From assembly GCF_016545825.1 (NCBI RefSeq), contig NC_052621.1:8270199-8334198 (forward strand): 64,000 nt of DNA, read 5' to 3'. Every line of letters begins with the position of its first letter. The stretch's first letter is position 1. Positions 1-13,279 of the stretch are shown here, one piece after another. Below the pieces are notes generated by a model. The model was not told the DNA's origin, did no database searches, and saw only the letters and a list, made by a program, of their open reading frames with translations. Source of the DNA: Eucalyptus grandis. Lineage: Eukaryota; Streptophyta; Magnoliopsida; Myrtales; Myrtaceae. The translations under genes were made by a program, and so were the position numbers.

Positions 1-166
1 TGGAAACTAAGTCCAAAATTGAAACTTTCCTTTTTATTTTTCCCAATTCGCAACATGGTGCGAATAGCATAAGCCAGACAAAATCCAAATTCGATAAGCA
101 AAATTATGTCGAAGTTGATCAACTAAATTAATATCCAATTAAAACTCACATTGGACTTTCCAATAA

Positions 167-609
167 GGGTTAATACTTTGAAAAATCCAAAACCGGTACA
201 CTTGTGACAAATTTACTCAAAACTAATTTTTTTACTATCAAAAACCCCAAACTAGTGCACTTGTAACAAATTTGCTCTCTGTTAGACATGTGATAGTTGA
301 TTAATGTACTAGTTTGAGATTTACTATATATTTATCACAATTGTATCATTTTTTGTGGTTTTTTGTGTTATTAATTCAATTTAATATATGATATATTTAT
401 CACAAATATATCAGTTTGGGATTCGTGGCAATTAAACAATATAGTTTGAGATAAATTTGTCACGGGTATACCGGTTTGGGATTTTTTGTGGTCACTTGGA
501 ATAAATTTGTCATAAGTATACGGGTTTAAGGTTTTTCGTTGTCAAAAAATTAATTTTGAATAAATTTGTCACATGTGTACCAATTTGGAGCCTTTTAGGG
601 TATTGACCC
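167..609. mobile_element. Mutator-type MITE with 9-bp target duplication
   Basis: The element begins GGGTTAATA and ends TATTGACCC, and its first ~65 bases match the reverse complement of its last ~65 with scattered mismatches. It is flanked by a perfect 9-bp direct repeat, TTCCAATAA, at 158-166 and 610-618. A 9-bp duplication is the hallmark of Mutator-like transposons (known biology). There is no transposase frame, so this is a non-autonomous copy. The motif ATAAATTTGTCAC followed by a TACC..TTTGG block occurs three times near 449, 500 and 556, so the right arm has been internally repeated. Confidence 0.8.
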
Positions 610-618
610 TTCCAATAA

Positions 619-3459
619 TAGTTAAAAAATAATCAGAATATAAATCTGTTATAGTATTTCCCTCTATATTTTCTTAGTCAATTCCAATTTGATATTAAGA
701 TGGATCCAATTGAACTTTATCGCCAAAATAGGAAATATATTTTCACGGCACAAATTCAAATGTTCATAGATAACAATTCACTTTCAAGATTCGTATATCA
801 TGCTCAAACTCGAGACATAATTTAACACCAACTACCAAGAAATCTACTACGACTTCAAAGAATATAAAGTTTACATTGAGGGTTTATTGGCCCCAAATTA
901 CGCTCAAATCAAAATCACAAACTTTTATAGAGAATTGACTTGAAAAAATCGAAGAAAAAGGCCTAACACTCTTGTGTCTATTTTAGTAGATAATAAGCAA
1001 GTAGAATTCCATCTATTATATGCATAATAATATTTATATCCAAAATAGAAAATATCTTTTAAAATCCTAATCAAATTGGAAAACAAATGAGGCGAACTAC
1101 TTGGATTGCTTATTTCTATGGGCTTTAACTTCAAAACTTATTCTCACACATCACACGTGAAGAAAATAGTTACAAAATTCAAGCTAGTAAAAAATAAGAT
1201 AATATGTAACAAAAATTGATAGTTTACGGATACATGAATTTACGTTGTTGAAAAAGCAAAGGTTATGCAAGAATACTCAACAATTCTATTGTATTCAGAT
1301 TCCAAAGAAAATACCTTTGAAATTATTCAATAGTTATCTTGATCATCATAAATCATAATTATGTCAATTTATAATATTTTAAAGCAATTATTTATTTTAA
1401 AATTTCGCATGATATTGCATAAAATTTGTTGTCAAAGTTAAAATCGATAAATCAGAATCCAAAATCCTTATGTGTACCATCCCCTATTCTTTAATTCATA
1501 TTTAGGATTAGATATAGCATTTCAAAGTTCAAATCAATTCTCAAAATAAGTAAGTTTATCAATACTTATTCAATTTCAAAAATATCTCTAAACAAATATT
1601 CGAATTGTACCGATATCGATTGCAAAACAAAACAAAAAAAGAAATCCCCGAAAAAACAACAATAATTGAAAAATGCCATTCAAGCGGGAGGGCTAGCACT
1701 ACCTGAATAACTCGGTGCCAATAGCCTGCTTTGCTTTCCGTAAATTCCCCCCAATCGAGGAAGCTTTGTCCCATTCGAAAGTCGTGGTCCAGAGAATCTC
1801 CCGGCTCCCTCCAACCACGCCTTGGTCCAGTCCCAGTCCCACGTTAAAAAGTTCACTGTTTTTATGGTACTTGCAGCTTTTTTTACACTGAGCACGTGAC
1901 CTTTACCCATGAAAAGACACTTTATTTATTTCTCCTGTCCTTATATCTTTAGTGCAAAGATGCCAATGAGCCTATAAATGATAGAAGGTGGAGTGCAACG
2001 TGGTGGCCCCCCACTATCAATTCCAGCTATGGCCATAAATGTTGTTGATATGCCAGTGACATAGGCATTTATGCTGCGGGATGGTTGAATCAGCGCTTCC
2101 TTACCATGCGGCCTTAGGAATTTGAAATCGAGTCAAGATTACTCGCTCGAAAATAACATCGTAAAAACTTAGAAATTAAAGTTACTTTGGTATGTGTTGA
2201 GCGTAAGATCGACTTGAAAAGGAATTTCTAAGAGAACACTAGATTGACCAACCTGCTAATAAATGCATTAAAGTTGGATTAGCCGAACTATAAAGTTGAA
2301 ATCTTAAAGAAGATAAGGTCATGGGTGGGCAGCATGGGGTAGTGTCAGGGGAATTGTGGAAAGATAAGGCAAAACAGGGAAAAGGTCTCGATCATTCCAA
2401 GCTTTTGTGAGGAGAAGAAGGGTTCCACATCATCCGCCACTTCCTTTCCAATAAATGCCTAAGCTCGTGATCAATGATGGTGCCCACCATGATAAGGTTT
2501 CTCTCCGTGGAACTTCCATTCAGCTTTGTTGTCCATTCCTGCAATCTCATCCATATGTTTGGTAGCCTTGTTGATCACAACGCCTTAGGCATGGAAATTC
2601 GCAAGGTGCAATGATGTGTTGTACATTGCTGACGAATTTTGAGATTTGTCGATTAATCGACTATTTTGTCATATGCCGACATAGAAGAGGTGAAGATGCA
2701 ATTTTTGTTTTTTTTTTGGGGGTTGGAACGAAAGTTTTCATTTCACGTGAAGGAAATATACATAACTTCAAAATAAAGATGCAAATTCCATAAAGCAAGA
2801 AAATCCGAAAGATAAATCAACTCGATACATCCTACAACTCGCTCATTCCACAAAGGCGAATTTATCGTAGCATTAGAGCACAACTGATAGTCGATCACCA
2901 AAATCTCGCATCAACATCATGATGAGCATGCGTCGAGACTTTCCTCTGTAGTAGCTATGGCTTTGTCAAAAGGCGGGGTGTGTCTAGGTTCGGCGTATGA
3001 GGAGAATAAGATCGAGAGGAAGCATAAGAGAGGAGTGCGAGGCGAATGGAAAGACGATTGCTATGCAGCCCACCAATGTCAGAGACACAAAAGATCATTA
3101 ACAGAGCTGGAGAGAGAGAGAGAGAAGAGAGATTGTAGCTCTTTGAGGCAGAGAACACAGCAAGTTCGAGAATGCTTTTGAGTCGTTTTGGTCGATCCTA
3201 GATTGCGAAATCAGAGAGTAAAAGATGGCTGTGACCACCATCGCATTGTGCTTTTTGTCACTCGAACATCCACAAAGGCTGGAGGTGGTGGTGGTGGTGG
3301 TAATCACGGTCTTTTCTTTTCACAGTCCAAAAGATACAAGCATGTTCGAAACATGGAGGAGTCGTCCACGAGAGAACCAGGACAATTCTAAGATTCCATT
3401 TCGCTATCCGTGGGCCACTTGGCTTTACGGCAATTCAAGTAATTATTAAGATGAAATGT
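619..3459. other. Intergenic, no gene recognised
   Basis: AT-rich DNA with only short frames and no recognisable domain. A T-run at about 2708-2718 followed by sequence resembling plant LINE 3' ends (read on the minus strand) could mark an old retroposon tail, but no coding similarity supports it. A GA-rich tract lies near 3111-3130 and a GGT-repeat near 3283-3300. Confidence 0.5.
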
Positions 3460-4065
3460 GGAAAAAGTACCGAAAAAGGTTATAAGCATATCACATTGAT
3501 ATAACTTCGATAATAAATTTTTCAATAAGACCAATTCAATTTCAAACCCTTTCACATTCGTACTGATTCAGTTGATTTGGCCTAAATTGCTGATATGAAT
3601 GCTAATGGTCTTACTTAACATGATCGGTACTAATATGCACATTTTTATATAATATTTGATTTTTTTAATTATTTTTCTTTTCATTTTGGATGAGTCGGTA
3701 CTTGGCTAGATTTGGCAAGGTTCACAACCCTTGTCAGTGGCCAATGAGGGTTTTTTAGCCCTTGCCTAATGTTTGGCAACTCTTGCCTATCAAAACGAGG
3801 GGAAAAAAAAAGAAAGAACAAAATAAGAACAAAAGAACAAAAATTTTAGAAATAGTTATTAAAATTATTAAAAATGTTCAAGTTAACATTAGTCATGTCA
3901 AGTAAAACAACCGACATTTATGCTAATGATTTCCGACTTAAATTAACCAGATTAACTTAATTGATAAGAATATGCAAATGATTATAACTAATTAGTCAAA
4001 TTGAATGATTTATGATTGTATTTGTACTGATATAGTAGGTTTATAATTTTTCAATATTTTTTTCA
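3460..4065. mobile_element. Putative Mutator-type MITE with long terminal inverted repeats
   Basis: The left end (GGAAAAAGTACCGAAAAAGG...) and the reverse complement of the right end (TGAAAAAAATATTGAAAAA...) align over roughly 60 bases at about two-thirds identity by eye. The flanks carry ATGAAATGT (3451-3459) and ACGAAATGT (4066-4074), a 9-bp direct repeat with one mismatch, which suggests a Mutator-type insertion older than the copy at 167-609. There is no coding capacity. The middle (about 3700-3790) contains TTGGCAAGG/CCTTGCC repeats like those in the GC-rich cores of the Tourist elements in this window. Confidence 0.55.
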
Positions 4066-4074
4066 ACGAAATGT

Positions 4075-5198
4075 TCTAAATAGGATAAGATTGAACCATG
4101 AATTCTTCTTCATTTCGAGAATTACCGAACGTACGAGGAGATATTATCATCACCGCATTCCCCTTTAGTACACGACAAAATGGCATATCATTTTTCCAAC
4201 AAGATGATGTAACGTTGGCTGTGTTTTTCTTTTCCCGTTTATAATCATGTCCGACCATCAAAACTCCCGACTCCTTTGAGTTTCCACTCGGGACGCGCAC
4301 TCAGATTTGCTCAAAATGCGATCCATATTTGAGCAAAATTGGTCCAATGACTTTTTAGGCGTGCGTGGTGGATCGACAGCGATTCCACTCCATAAAAAAA
4401 GGGTCACATTAGCCCGTTCGGAATGCCATTGGTCCCGATGCTCCATACGGTCGGCAAGTCTTTTTGAACGGGGTCTAATCACATCCAAACTTATGGGTTG
4501 GCACGGCAGCCAAGCGCTTGAACTTCTTGTCTCAATAAGCAAGAAGTCCCAGAGCCTCACCGTTGCAAATTCCTTGGGCTGACGACAGGGGATTGAAAGC
4601 TTTTTCATGATCGAGGTGTAATTCAATGCAATTGAAAATGAGGTATTATAAGTATCTGATGAGAACTGATTAATTGTTGCATGACTTGAAGCATTTGAAG
4701 TATTAAAAATTAATCTGTGTATTCTAAAGGTAAGACTATTTGGGTAAATTAAAAATATTGTATTAATCTCGAATTCAAGCAAGAGTTGGAAACCAAATTC
4801 ACCAAAAGAGAAAAAGGAAAAAGAGAAGGAAGAGAAATGAAATGAAACTCATTGCTATGGCCCTGGCAAAATCTCTGTCTAAGCCCAGCAAGGAGGGCAG
4901 AACTCCTGGGCCCTGCGGCTCTGCCTCAGAAAATGGCCCAATAGGCCGGGCTCGGGCTCTCCGTACTTGACCCGATCTGAACACCCGACCCGTTTTCACC
5001 CCGGTTTTCAATGGGCAGGATCCGGATGCTCCGAGATCCGACTCCGAGTCCGTCACTCCACTCCCCAGTCCCAGTTCAGCTTCGGCGTCTTCTTCTTCTT
5101 CGTCGTCTTCTTCGCCGGTTCCTAAAACCCTAGAATCCGAAGGGCTTATTGCCTCGCTGCCATTTCCGGCACACCATTGCCGATCGCCGGGCGGAGAA
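4075..5198. promoter_or_regulatory. Upstream region and 5' leader of OEP80
   Basis: Intergenic DNA leading into the OEP80 start. From about 4850 the composition turns GC-rich with TC/CTT tracts (5088-5115), as expected of a plant 5' leader. A 174-codon frame on the minus strand (4258-4782) has no domain I recognise and its composition does not look coding. The transcription start cannot be fixed from sequence alone. Confidence 0.4.
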
Positions 5199-8100
5199 AT
5201 GCCTCGCAACGACGGCGTCCGCTTCACCTCGTCGTCCGTCAAGATCCGCCACCTCTCGCCGCCGCCGCTGCTCTTGGATTTCCTTTCCGCATCCCATGAT
5301 CCCACGTCGCCGCTCGCCGGAACGGCTCGCTTGCTCGCTCGATTCATCGGCTCCTTCAAACATCGCGAGCGCGAGCGCGAGCATTGGCTCGGCCCGAAGT
5401 CGCCGCTCCTGAGCTCGCTGTCGCTGTCTCTGGCCCGGCCGAGGAAATTGCCCCCGCTCTGTTCCGCTTCTCTGTCGCTGAGCCAACCGGACGGCACGGC
5501 CCTGGCCGATCCGGGATACAAGGAGAGCCCCGCGGTTCCGCCGGTCGAGTCGGCTCAGTCGGAGTTTGAGGCTCGGAAGGGGCAGTCGGTGAGTCGGCAC
5601 GACGAGGAGAGGGTGCTGATTAGCGAGGTTTTGGTGAGGAACAAGGATGGCGAGGAGCTCGAGAGGAAGGACCTGGAAATGGAGGCGTTGCAGGCGCTCA
5701 AAGCTAGCAGGCCCAACTCGGCCCTCACCGTGCGTGAAGTTCAAGAGGATGTCCATAGGATCATAGATAGCGGATACTTTTGCTCTTGCATGCCGGTGGC
5801 CGTCGACACGCGGGACGGTATCAGATTGGTGTTTCAGGTAATACATTGTCTCTTTGTAGTTTGTTGTTGGGGTAACTGCCGGTGGTGGTTAATTAATTTG
5901 ATGTCTATGCCGGATGTTTCAGACAACAATGTGTTTATTCTCTTTGAATTATACAAGAATATTGTTGTATATAATTGGAATATTGCATTGAGATGCTGGT
6001 GACTTGACTGGGAAACGATGAAGCAGTATGGCTAGGCTTTTAAATTCTATCTTCCTGCTAAATGTTACCCGCGGTGGCAACAAAGATAGAGTTGGGTTGG
6101 GTTCCTTTCATCAGTATTCAAAGTGTCAAGAACCAGAAAGCTCGTTCTAAAACTTGTATCTTGCTTTTCTGATGTCGTGATCCTTGTCACCTCTCTCTTG
6201 TGTCACAAGGTAGAACCAAACCAGGAGTTCTACGGATTGGTATGTGAGGGGGCTAACGTTCTTCCATCAAAATTTTTAGAGAACGCTTTGCGGGATGGAT
6301 ATGGTAGGTTTTCTATTATATATTCCCTACAATTATACTTAGGAAACTGTGTTTGATGGAGTACAATAGCACCTCCTTTTGTTTATTTTCTTTTTGCTGG
6401 ATGGAACAGCACTCAAATGATGTCTACATTGTTTTGATTTTTGTGTCAAGTGGTGCAGGAAAAGTGGTTAACATTAGGAGATTGGATGAAGTAATAAATT
6501 CCATCAACGGTTGGTACATTGAGCGTGGTCTCTTTGGCTTGGTATGCTGTCACACTTGCACATTACATTGTTGATAATGTATTTTACCCTATATTGTGCA
6601 GGGATTCCAAATAAATTCTCTGTTAATTTCTTCCTATGAATAAATAGTCTGTTCCTACCTATTGTTAATCTAGGTCTCTGATGTGGAGATTCTTTCTGGA
6701 GGAATTTTAAAGATGCATATCTCAGAAGCTGAGGTTAACAATATCTCAATACGATTCCTCGACAGGAAGACGTAAGACTGTGCTATTGGATTTGTTGACA
6801 TGCATGCATGTACTTTGTAGAATTGACTATTCAATAATTGATAAGACATTCATTTTGTTTAACTTTCAGTGGCGAGCCAACTACAGGGAAGACAAAGCCA
6901 GAAACAATACTTAGACAACTCACAACCAAGAAGGGACAGGTATGACGGATCTAAAAAAATTTCTGTCCTATACCCCAAAAAAAAATAAGGAGAGAGAAAG
7001 GGAGATGGATGAGAATGAAATCGAAGAAGACTATGGGGTTCTTTCAGCTTTCTCAAAGCTTACTTTTTGATTTTGTGGGGTTGGGGGCATAGTGGCTGGT
7101 ACATCAGGTGCTGATCTTGCACAGAAGCTTTAAATGGGATTAACATGCTTGCAGGTTTACAGTATGCTCCAAGGGAAGAGAGATGTAGAGACTGTATTAA
7201 CTATGGGAATCATGGAAGATGTTAGCATTATACCCCAGCCTGTGGGAGGTGAATTGAAAATTTTGCATTGATTAATCTTCTTATGGACTTCTTCCCCCTT
7301 GCATCTTTGTCATGTTTCTTAAGACGGGCTAATGAAAGCCCCTTCCCCAACTATACTAGCATGGTGAGGTGTTACTAATGTTAACTGGATAGTCTGTAAT
7401 TTATCAACTATAATAGGCAGTAGATTTCATCTTCTGTTTTTTGTCTTTGGATGCCATGGTTAGAAACTGTTGCTCAGTATGACCAAGAAGACCCGCATAA
7501 ATGGTGGTAAATTTTCTTTTTGGTCGGTAACTTGTGGCATTTTTTTGGGTAAGTAGTAATTTGTGGTAAATGATGACTACGACTGTATGAGCTCCATAAT
7601 TTGGTTATCAATAGACTGCATCTTTCTTTTACGGCTATCTGATACAATTTTTAGTTCTTTAATATGAACCGTTCACATATGCAATTTCCCCGAATCAGGC
7701 TTGAACTTTAAAAGCAATGATTGGTAATTGTAGCTGATAATTTTATTAATGATCTTATTGTACTGACGCATTGTTAAGTAAAGAATCCCATTTTGAGAGA
7801 AAGAGCTGTTGGATGAATTGGAAATCAAGGAGTTCTAGATCTAGAAGCATGTGGATAATGAGGAGTTCCTGTATTGTCCTAGACTTGTATTGTTGTCCTA
7901 CTTTCAGGTTGACTTCTATTCTCGTTTGACATTATTATCTTATAATATTTGATAAATATTAAGAAATTAAGTGCTTCCTAATCTGTGTATTTGGGCTTTT
8001 GTGTATTTCTGTAATTATTGACATGATGAAACTTACAATTTTCTTGTCTTATAGATACCGGTAAGGTTGACCTTGTGATGAATGTTGTTGAGCGTAAAAG

Positions 8101-11100
8101 TGGAGGCTTTTCAGCAGGTGGTGGCATATCAACTGGGTAGGACACATTCGCCTGCATGAATATTACGCTAGGATTTTCCTATGCATTGATATTTTTGTAC
8201 TTATTTTTTAGTTTTATTGATTTTTGACTCATTTCTGATATAACTTTTGACGTCGTGGTATTTACATTGCAGGATTACAAGTGGGCCCTTATCAGGGTTA
8301 ATTGGAAGGTAAAATGAGGACACCCTATGCATCGCTTCTTGATTTTACTTTATGGTTGCATAGTCTTGAGGGAATGATTTTAATCACATGAAAATTATGC
8401 TTTTACGTCTTTGGGATATGCCGTTTAAGCAATTTGGTAAATTCAAATATACTTAAAGTTAAATGAAGCTGGAGTGTAGAGCTCCGAGGTTGACAATTGC
8501 AGGGGAACTGCTTCAGTCTATTATGTATTACTTAGACCAAATAAAACCAACACCGTGCTGATCAAACTCGTAATGCATCTCCTTTTCTTTTCTGAAGAAA
8601 AGACAGAGGAATATTGGACATATGCATGAAGTAACAAGCTTTTACTGTTGCATGATTTCAGATTTTGCATGGTGAAGATTTTAATTCATGCCTGCTCATA
8701 CTTCCATTGCAGTTTTGCATATTCTCATAGGAATGTTTTTGGGAGAAACCAGAAGCTCAACATATCCTTAGAGAGGGGGCAATTTGATTCAATATTCCGA
8801 ATAAACTACACAGATCCATGGATTGAAGGAGATGACAAACGGACATCTAGAACAATCATGGTTCAGGTATGGTATACAATTTTCTTTAAATCTTGCCTAT
8901 GCTATGGTCTTATATAGATGCTTTTTGGTTTAGAGGTTTTTGAAGAATATTTAGTATATTAAGAGTAATGGTAACTAGATGAGTTTAGGTACTCGAATAT
9001 GGTAAGTTAGCTTTTCTCTGTATGGTCTATTCTAGAAAAAGAATTTATTCACCCTTGCATTAAGTCAATTGAGTGAAGGTGTATTGGTTTGTGACCTCTC
9101 TCCCCCTGTTGCAATCTTGAAATCTTAGCATGGTGTCAGAGCTTGATTCATAACACCACATATTTCAACAGAATTCAAGGACTCCAGGTTCAAATGTCCA
9201 CAACCAAGCTGAACATGGTAACCTAACAATTGGACGTGTCACAGCTGGTGTTGAATTCAGTCGTCCAATCAGGCCAAAGTGGAGTGGTACAGCCGGGCTA
9301 ATTTTCCTGGTACATGGTCGAACCTTCTTGAATTTCTATGTTGACTGCTAAAGAGCTATATTTGTTAGGTAGTAGAATTCTTTGTTAAAGCTTGAATGTA
9401 AATGTCATCTATGATATTTTGACATAACATCAACTTAGAATATCTATTCTTAAACGGTTGTTGGGATAGTAATAAACTTGTCGCTTTTGAACTTTTTTCA
9501 TGAGTCGCTGGGAACTTGAATTTGGCAAAGAGTATTTTTTCCATATTAGAAGGAAGCTGTACTCGCATGTAACAGTTTCCTGATGCAAGGGAAATGCCTT
9601 TGCTGTTGTAGTTTGTTGGTTGGAATCTACATTTTGTTAGAGTTGATGCAGCCAAAGTATAGAAGTCTCGTGCCTTTGTCTTCCCTATTTCATGCTTTAA
9701 ATTTATCTTGTGTGTCACCTTTTTGGGTAAATTTTCAGCGTTCAGGTGTTCGTGATGACAAAGGAACCCCAGTAATTAAGGATTTCTACAATAGCCCTCT
9801 TACTGCAAGGTATCTCTACGTCATGTATTGGAAATTTTGTTCGTTTTGGTTGAGATTTTTCCTTTTTATTTTGGCTCTACATTCCCTCCCTCTCCTTTGT
9901 CCAGTGGGAATACTCATGATGATAGTCTACTGGCCAAACTTGAGACGGTCTACTCTGGTTCTGGCGATCGTGGGTCTTCAATGGTTAGACAAATTTTATT
10001 TCTTCAATGCACTGATTTGGCTGTCTTGTGGGTTCTAATCTTTTGGTATTAACAGTTTGCATTCAACATGGAACAAGGAATTCCTGTTTTGCCGGAGTGG
10101 CTGTTCTTTAACAGAGTGAATGCCCGTGCTCGTAAAGGCATAGAAATTGGTCCTGCCCATTTTGTTCTAAGGTATCATGCCAATTTATGATTGTCTTTTA
10201 AGAGACTCTAGATAGCCCTGTGTATGAAAATTCAGAGCATTGTGGAACTTCCAGATGGCTTCACAGTAAAAGAAGCCTTGAACTTGGGAGTGTATTTAAC
10301 TCTGTGAAGTTGCTGTTTCTAAGCATCTTCTATACCTTTTCTATGATGATGAAAATTGTTTTCTGATTGATTGTCTGTTCCGTTTGTAGTTTGTCTGGTG
10401 GGCATGTAGTTGGTAATTTTTCTCCTCATGAAGCATTTGCCATTGGTGGAACAAATAGTGTCAGAGGCTATGAAGAAGGTGCTGTTGCCTCTGGCAGATC
10501 TTATGTTGTTGGCTCTGGTGAAGTTTCATTCCATCTGGTGGGTAACTTTTGTCATTGTGCAATTTTGCTCTTTGGCTAATCATTTTCCTCTTTCCTTGGG
10601 CCTCAATCTGGGTCACCATGACTACTGAACTGCTTTCTTTATCTTTCTGTTTAGTTGTTTGTGGTTCCTCTTAAGGTGGTTTCTTTTCACCTCGAATCAT
10701 GAGTTTAGGTGACTAGATGTTATCACACAATCATTTACTAGAGCATACTACTTTGGTTTTGTGATGTCACTGCATATTTTTCACTGTCACAGATGGTTAA
10801 TTTTGGGACTGAATTTCTCTTTTGAAGTACTCTTAACTGGAATTTGAATACTTGTTTAATAGTTACATTCTTCCTTTGATGATTGCAATATTGTTTAAAA
10901 AGAGCATAATGCCCCTTTCTCTCTGTGACGCATGCACTATGGGCATGCGTACCATGTCCCCACTTATGAAAATGCCATGGATGTGAAGCCATCAGTATGC
11001 TAACCATCAGTTTTCTGTCTTCACGTCCTTCAGGTGGGGCCCGTTGGTGGAGCTCTGTTTGCAGACTACGGGAATGATCTAGGATCAGGTCCAACTGTCC

Positions 11101-11548
11101 CCGGTACTCTCTCTCTCTCTCGTTGCATTCGCACATGCACACGCACATACACAAGTGAAAATTTTTTAACATCCCTACCTGCTAGAGCTTGATTGAACAT
11201 TTTGCAAATGATTTATGTTTGTTAAATTACAGGATCTGCGTAAGATTCCAGTAAAAATCATCACAAAAAATTCCTATCTCTAGTTCCGCATAAAATCAAA
11301 ATGCATAATTTTTTGCTCAAATTCCTTAAGTTGTTTATATGTTGGTCAGATTTTGGCAGAACTAATCCTAAGTCGCCTCGCCTTGTTCTATAGGTGATCC
11401 GGCTGGTGCAAGGTTCAAGCCCGGAAGCGGTTATGGATACGGGGTCGGCATCCGTGTGGATTCACCTCTTGGGCCACTGCGTCTGGAGTACGCATTTAAT
11501 GATAGGAAGGCTGGCAGGTTTCATTTTGGGGTCGGTCATCGAAACTAA
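5199..11548 (+). CDS. OEP80: OEP80, chloroplast outer-envelope Omp85 protein (Toc75-V)
   Basis: Sixteen exons chain in frame with GT-AG introns: 5199-5837, 6210-6303, 6459-6541, 6674-6771, 6870-6939, 7155-7248, 8055-8136, 8273-8308, 8713-8866, 9172-9309, 9739-9809, 9905-9983, 10056-10171, 10390-10537, 11034-11103 and 11394-11548 (stop TAA). They encode 708 residues; Arabidopsis OEP80 is about 730. The N-terminal ~125 residues are Ser/Pro/Leu-rich and poorly conserved. POTRA-type sequence runs from about 130 to 370 ([12 protein letters not shown] at 137, [11 protein letters not shown] at 179). The C-terminal barrel starts near 385 and contains the Omp85 lid-loop motif VRGYE at 609-613; the protein ends FHFGVGHRN. 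In this family the protein sits in the chloroplast outer envelope, takes part in inserting beta-barrel proteins and is essential. The start was chosen because [15 protein letters not shown] matches the family's first residues. No lesion was seen. Confidence 0.95.
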
Positions 11549-13279
11549 GTCTTCATCATCCCTCTCTCTCTCTCTCTCTCGGATGCCGGATTTGGACGTT
11601 TGAAGCCTGTGTTCAATTCAAGTTCGCCTACATCCTCATCCTGTTTGGAGGATAGGAAGAAGATGTGGGCCAAATGGAGTTTTGGTCATGAAGAACATTT
11701 TCTTCTCTTTGTAAATGCCCTTGATTTTCTTTGTCTTCAAACAAAGCTAACCGACGAGGTCGCCTTGGATCAAAACACTTGTAAATCTTCACCTTTGCAA
11801 GCTCATATCGACGATGTCGTCTGGTCGCCTTAAAAGTGCCATGGAGTTTTCCTGTACGATCATCAAATCGCGAAAAAAGAAGAAGAGGGGAACAGAAGTC
11901 CTTTACATAGGACGACAAGTGACATGAACTTGTCACCGTCCATTGCTGTCCTCCGAATCCCCATCGTCCATAGATGCATGTGTTTTGCCCGTTCGATATG
12001 GAGAGCGTGCGCTGTATGTGAACAGTCCGCGGTATGTAGCTGAGCCATCGCCGCACTACGTGCTGAGCGAACACATTGTCCTCCTCCCCCCCGGGCCCCT
12101 CTTTTCCCCTCTCGGTACGTCCCATCGACGTTCTACCCGTGGCCACCTGTCGTATTCCTCTCTGTGTGTCGTTTGTTTCCCTCTTTTTGTTTGGGGAGCA
12201 TACGATAGACTGAGGCACGACCTTTTTGACCTACGTGCCCCCCTGTCTGTCCAAGCTTTCTGACAGAGTGGGTACGTACGTACGTGCGTACTTGGGTTCT
12301 CCTTGCTCCCGACTGTTCGCTTTCCTCCACCGTGAAATCTCGTGTACCGGTCGAGCCCGCTAGGCGATAGACGACAGACCAATGTCCTTTTGTGGAAGTC
12401 TCCGTCGTGGAACGTGCACATCATGCGACCTGTTAAGCATGATTTTGCCCGTATGGATCTCGTAACGCCAAGGCCAGTACCGAGCACCGCACTTCTTGAT
12501 TCGCCAACTATTCGGCTGACACGGAGGCTCGGGCCTGATCGACGATTCCGTGGATGGATGGTGAGGCCGTCTGGACCTCCTCCTTCGGCGTGCTTTGAGC
12601 CTTTACGTGAGCATCGCCTATGAACCTCAAGCCTGTAAGCTCTGTCTCACTGATAGCTGCGAATATTCCTGTCCGGTCGATCGATTATAAAAGGGAGTCT
12701 CTAAAATTTCAAGATTCACACGAGCTTAAATTAGATCTTTATTTTCAAAAAAGTTCAACTATTCATACACACATCGCATTACGCATGCAATGATATTATT
12801 GTCACGTGTGCATGATAAAGGGAATTTAAGGTAGTCGGAAAACCCAAGCACGACTTGAAAGCAGTTTTCAACACGCTTTCTGCGGGAGCATGGCAGAGAC
12901 TTTTGCCATTCACCTGCCTCGATGGCACCCACCTTCCATCATCTGTTTGTGCGATAGCTTACCTGTTAGCATACAAACAAAACACACACACATTCACACT
13001 CAAAAGAAGATAAAGTAAGAGCGAAATTCATTTTTTTAAATTTTTTATTTTGCTTTATGACAAACGCTTTTTTATGCGAAAAATTGTCCAATCAATCCTA
13101 AACCTATTGTACGGGTGCTGATTATCATTTTAGTCATAAATTTTTTGATTTGGCATATTTAATCATACACATTTACGTGAAATTTCTATATACATTTTTG
13201 CCCAATTTTCACTGGAAATCACTAACACAATGGGAGTAACATAACGCTAGCAATTTCTAACAAGGATTGACTATGACAC
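11549..13279. other. OEP80 3' UTR and GC-rich intergenic DNA
   Basis: A (TC) tract at about 11563-11580 follows the OEP80 stop, and the 3' UTR presumably ends within the next few hundred bases. From 11.9 to 12.6 kb the DNA is unusually GC-rich for an intergenic region and open in several frames on both strands, but none gives a recognisable protein. A GTAC/GTGC alternation lies at 12271-12290 and a TATA-like ATTATAAAAGGG at about 12684-12695, with no gene start that I can support behind it. Confidence 0.4.

Noticed and set aside
2705..3310. Possible LINE or gene remnant behind a T-run
   Set aside because: The T-run and composition are suggestive, but no protein similarity, second boundary or target duplication could be found.
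4799..5846. Two overlapping minus-strand frames of about 240 codons over the OEP80 first exon
   Set aside because: They are antisense to a recognised exon in a GC-rich region; their Arg/Ser/Glu-rich text has no domain and mirrors the codon pattern of OEP80.
11628..12623. Several long frames on both strands downstream of OEP80
   Set aside because: They overlap one another on both strands and have no recognisable domain; the high GC content alone explains the lack of stops.
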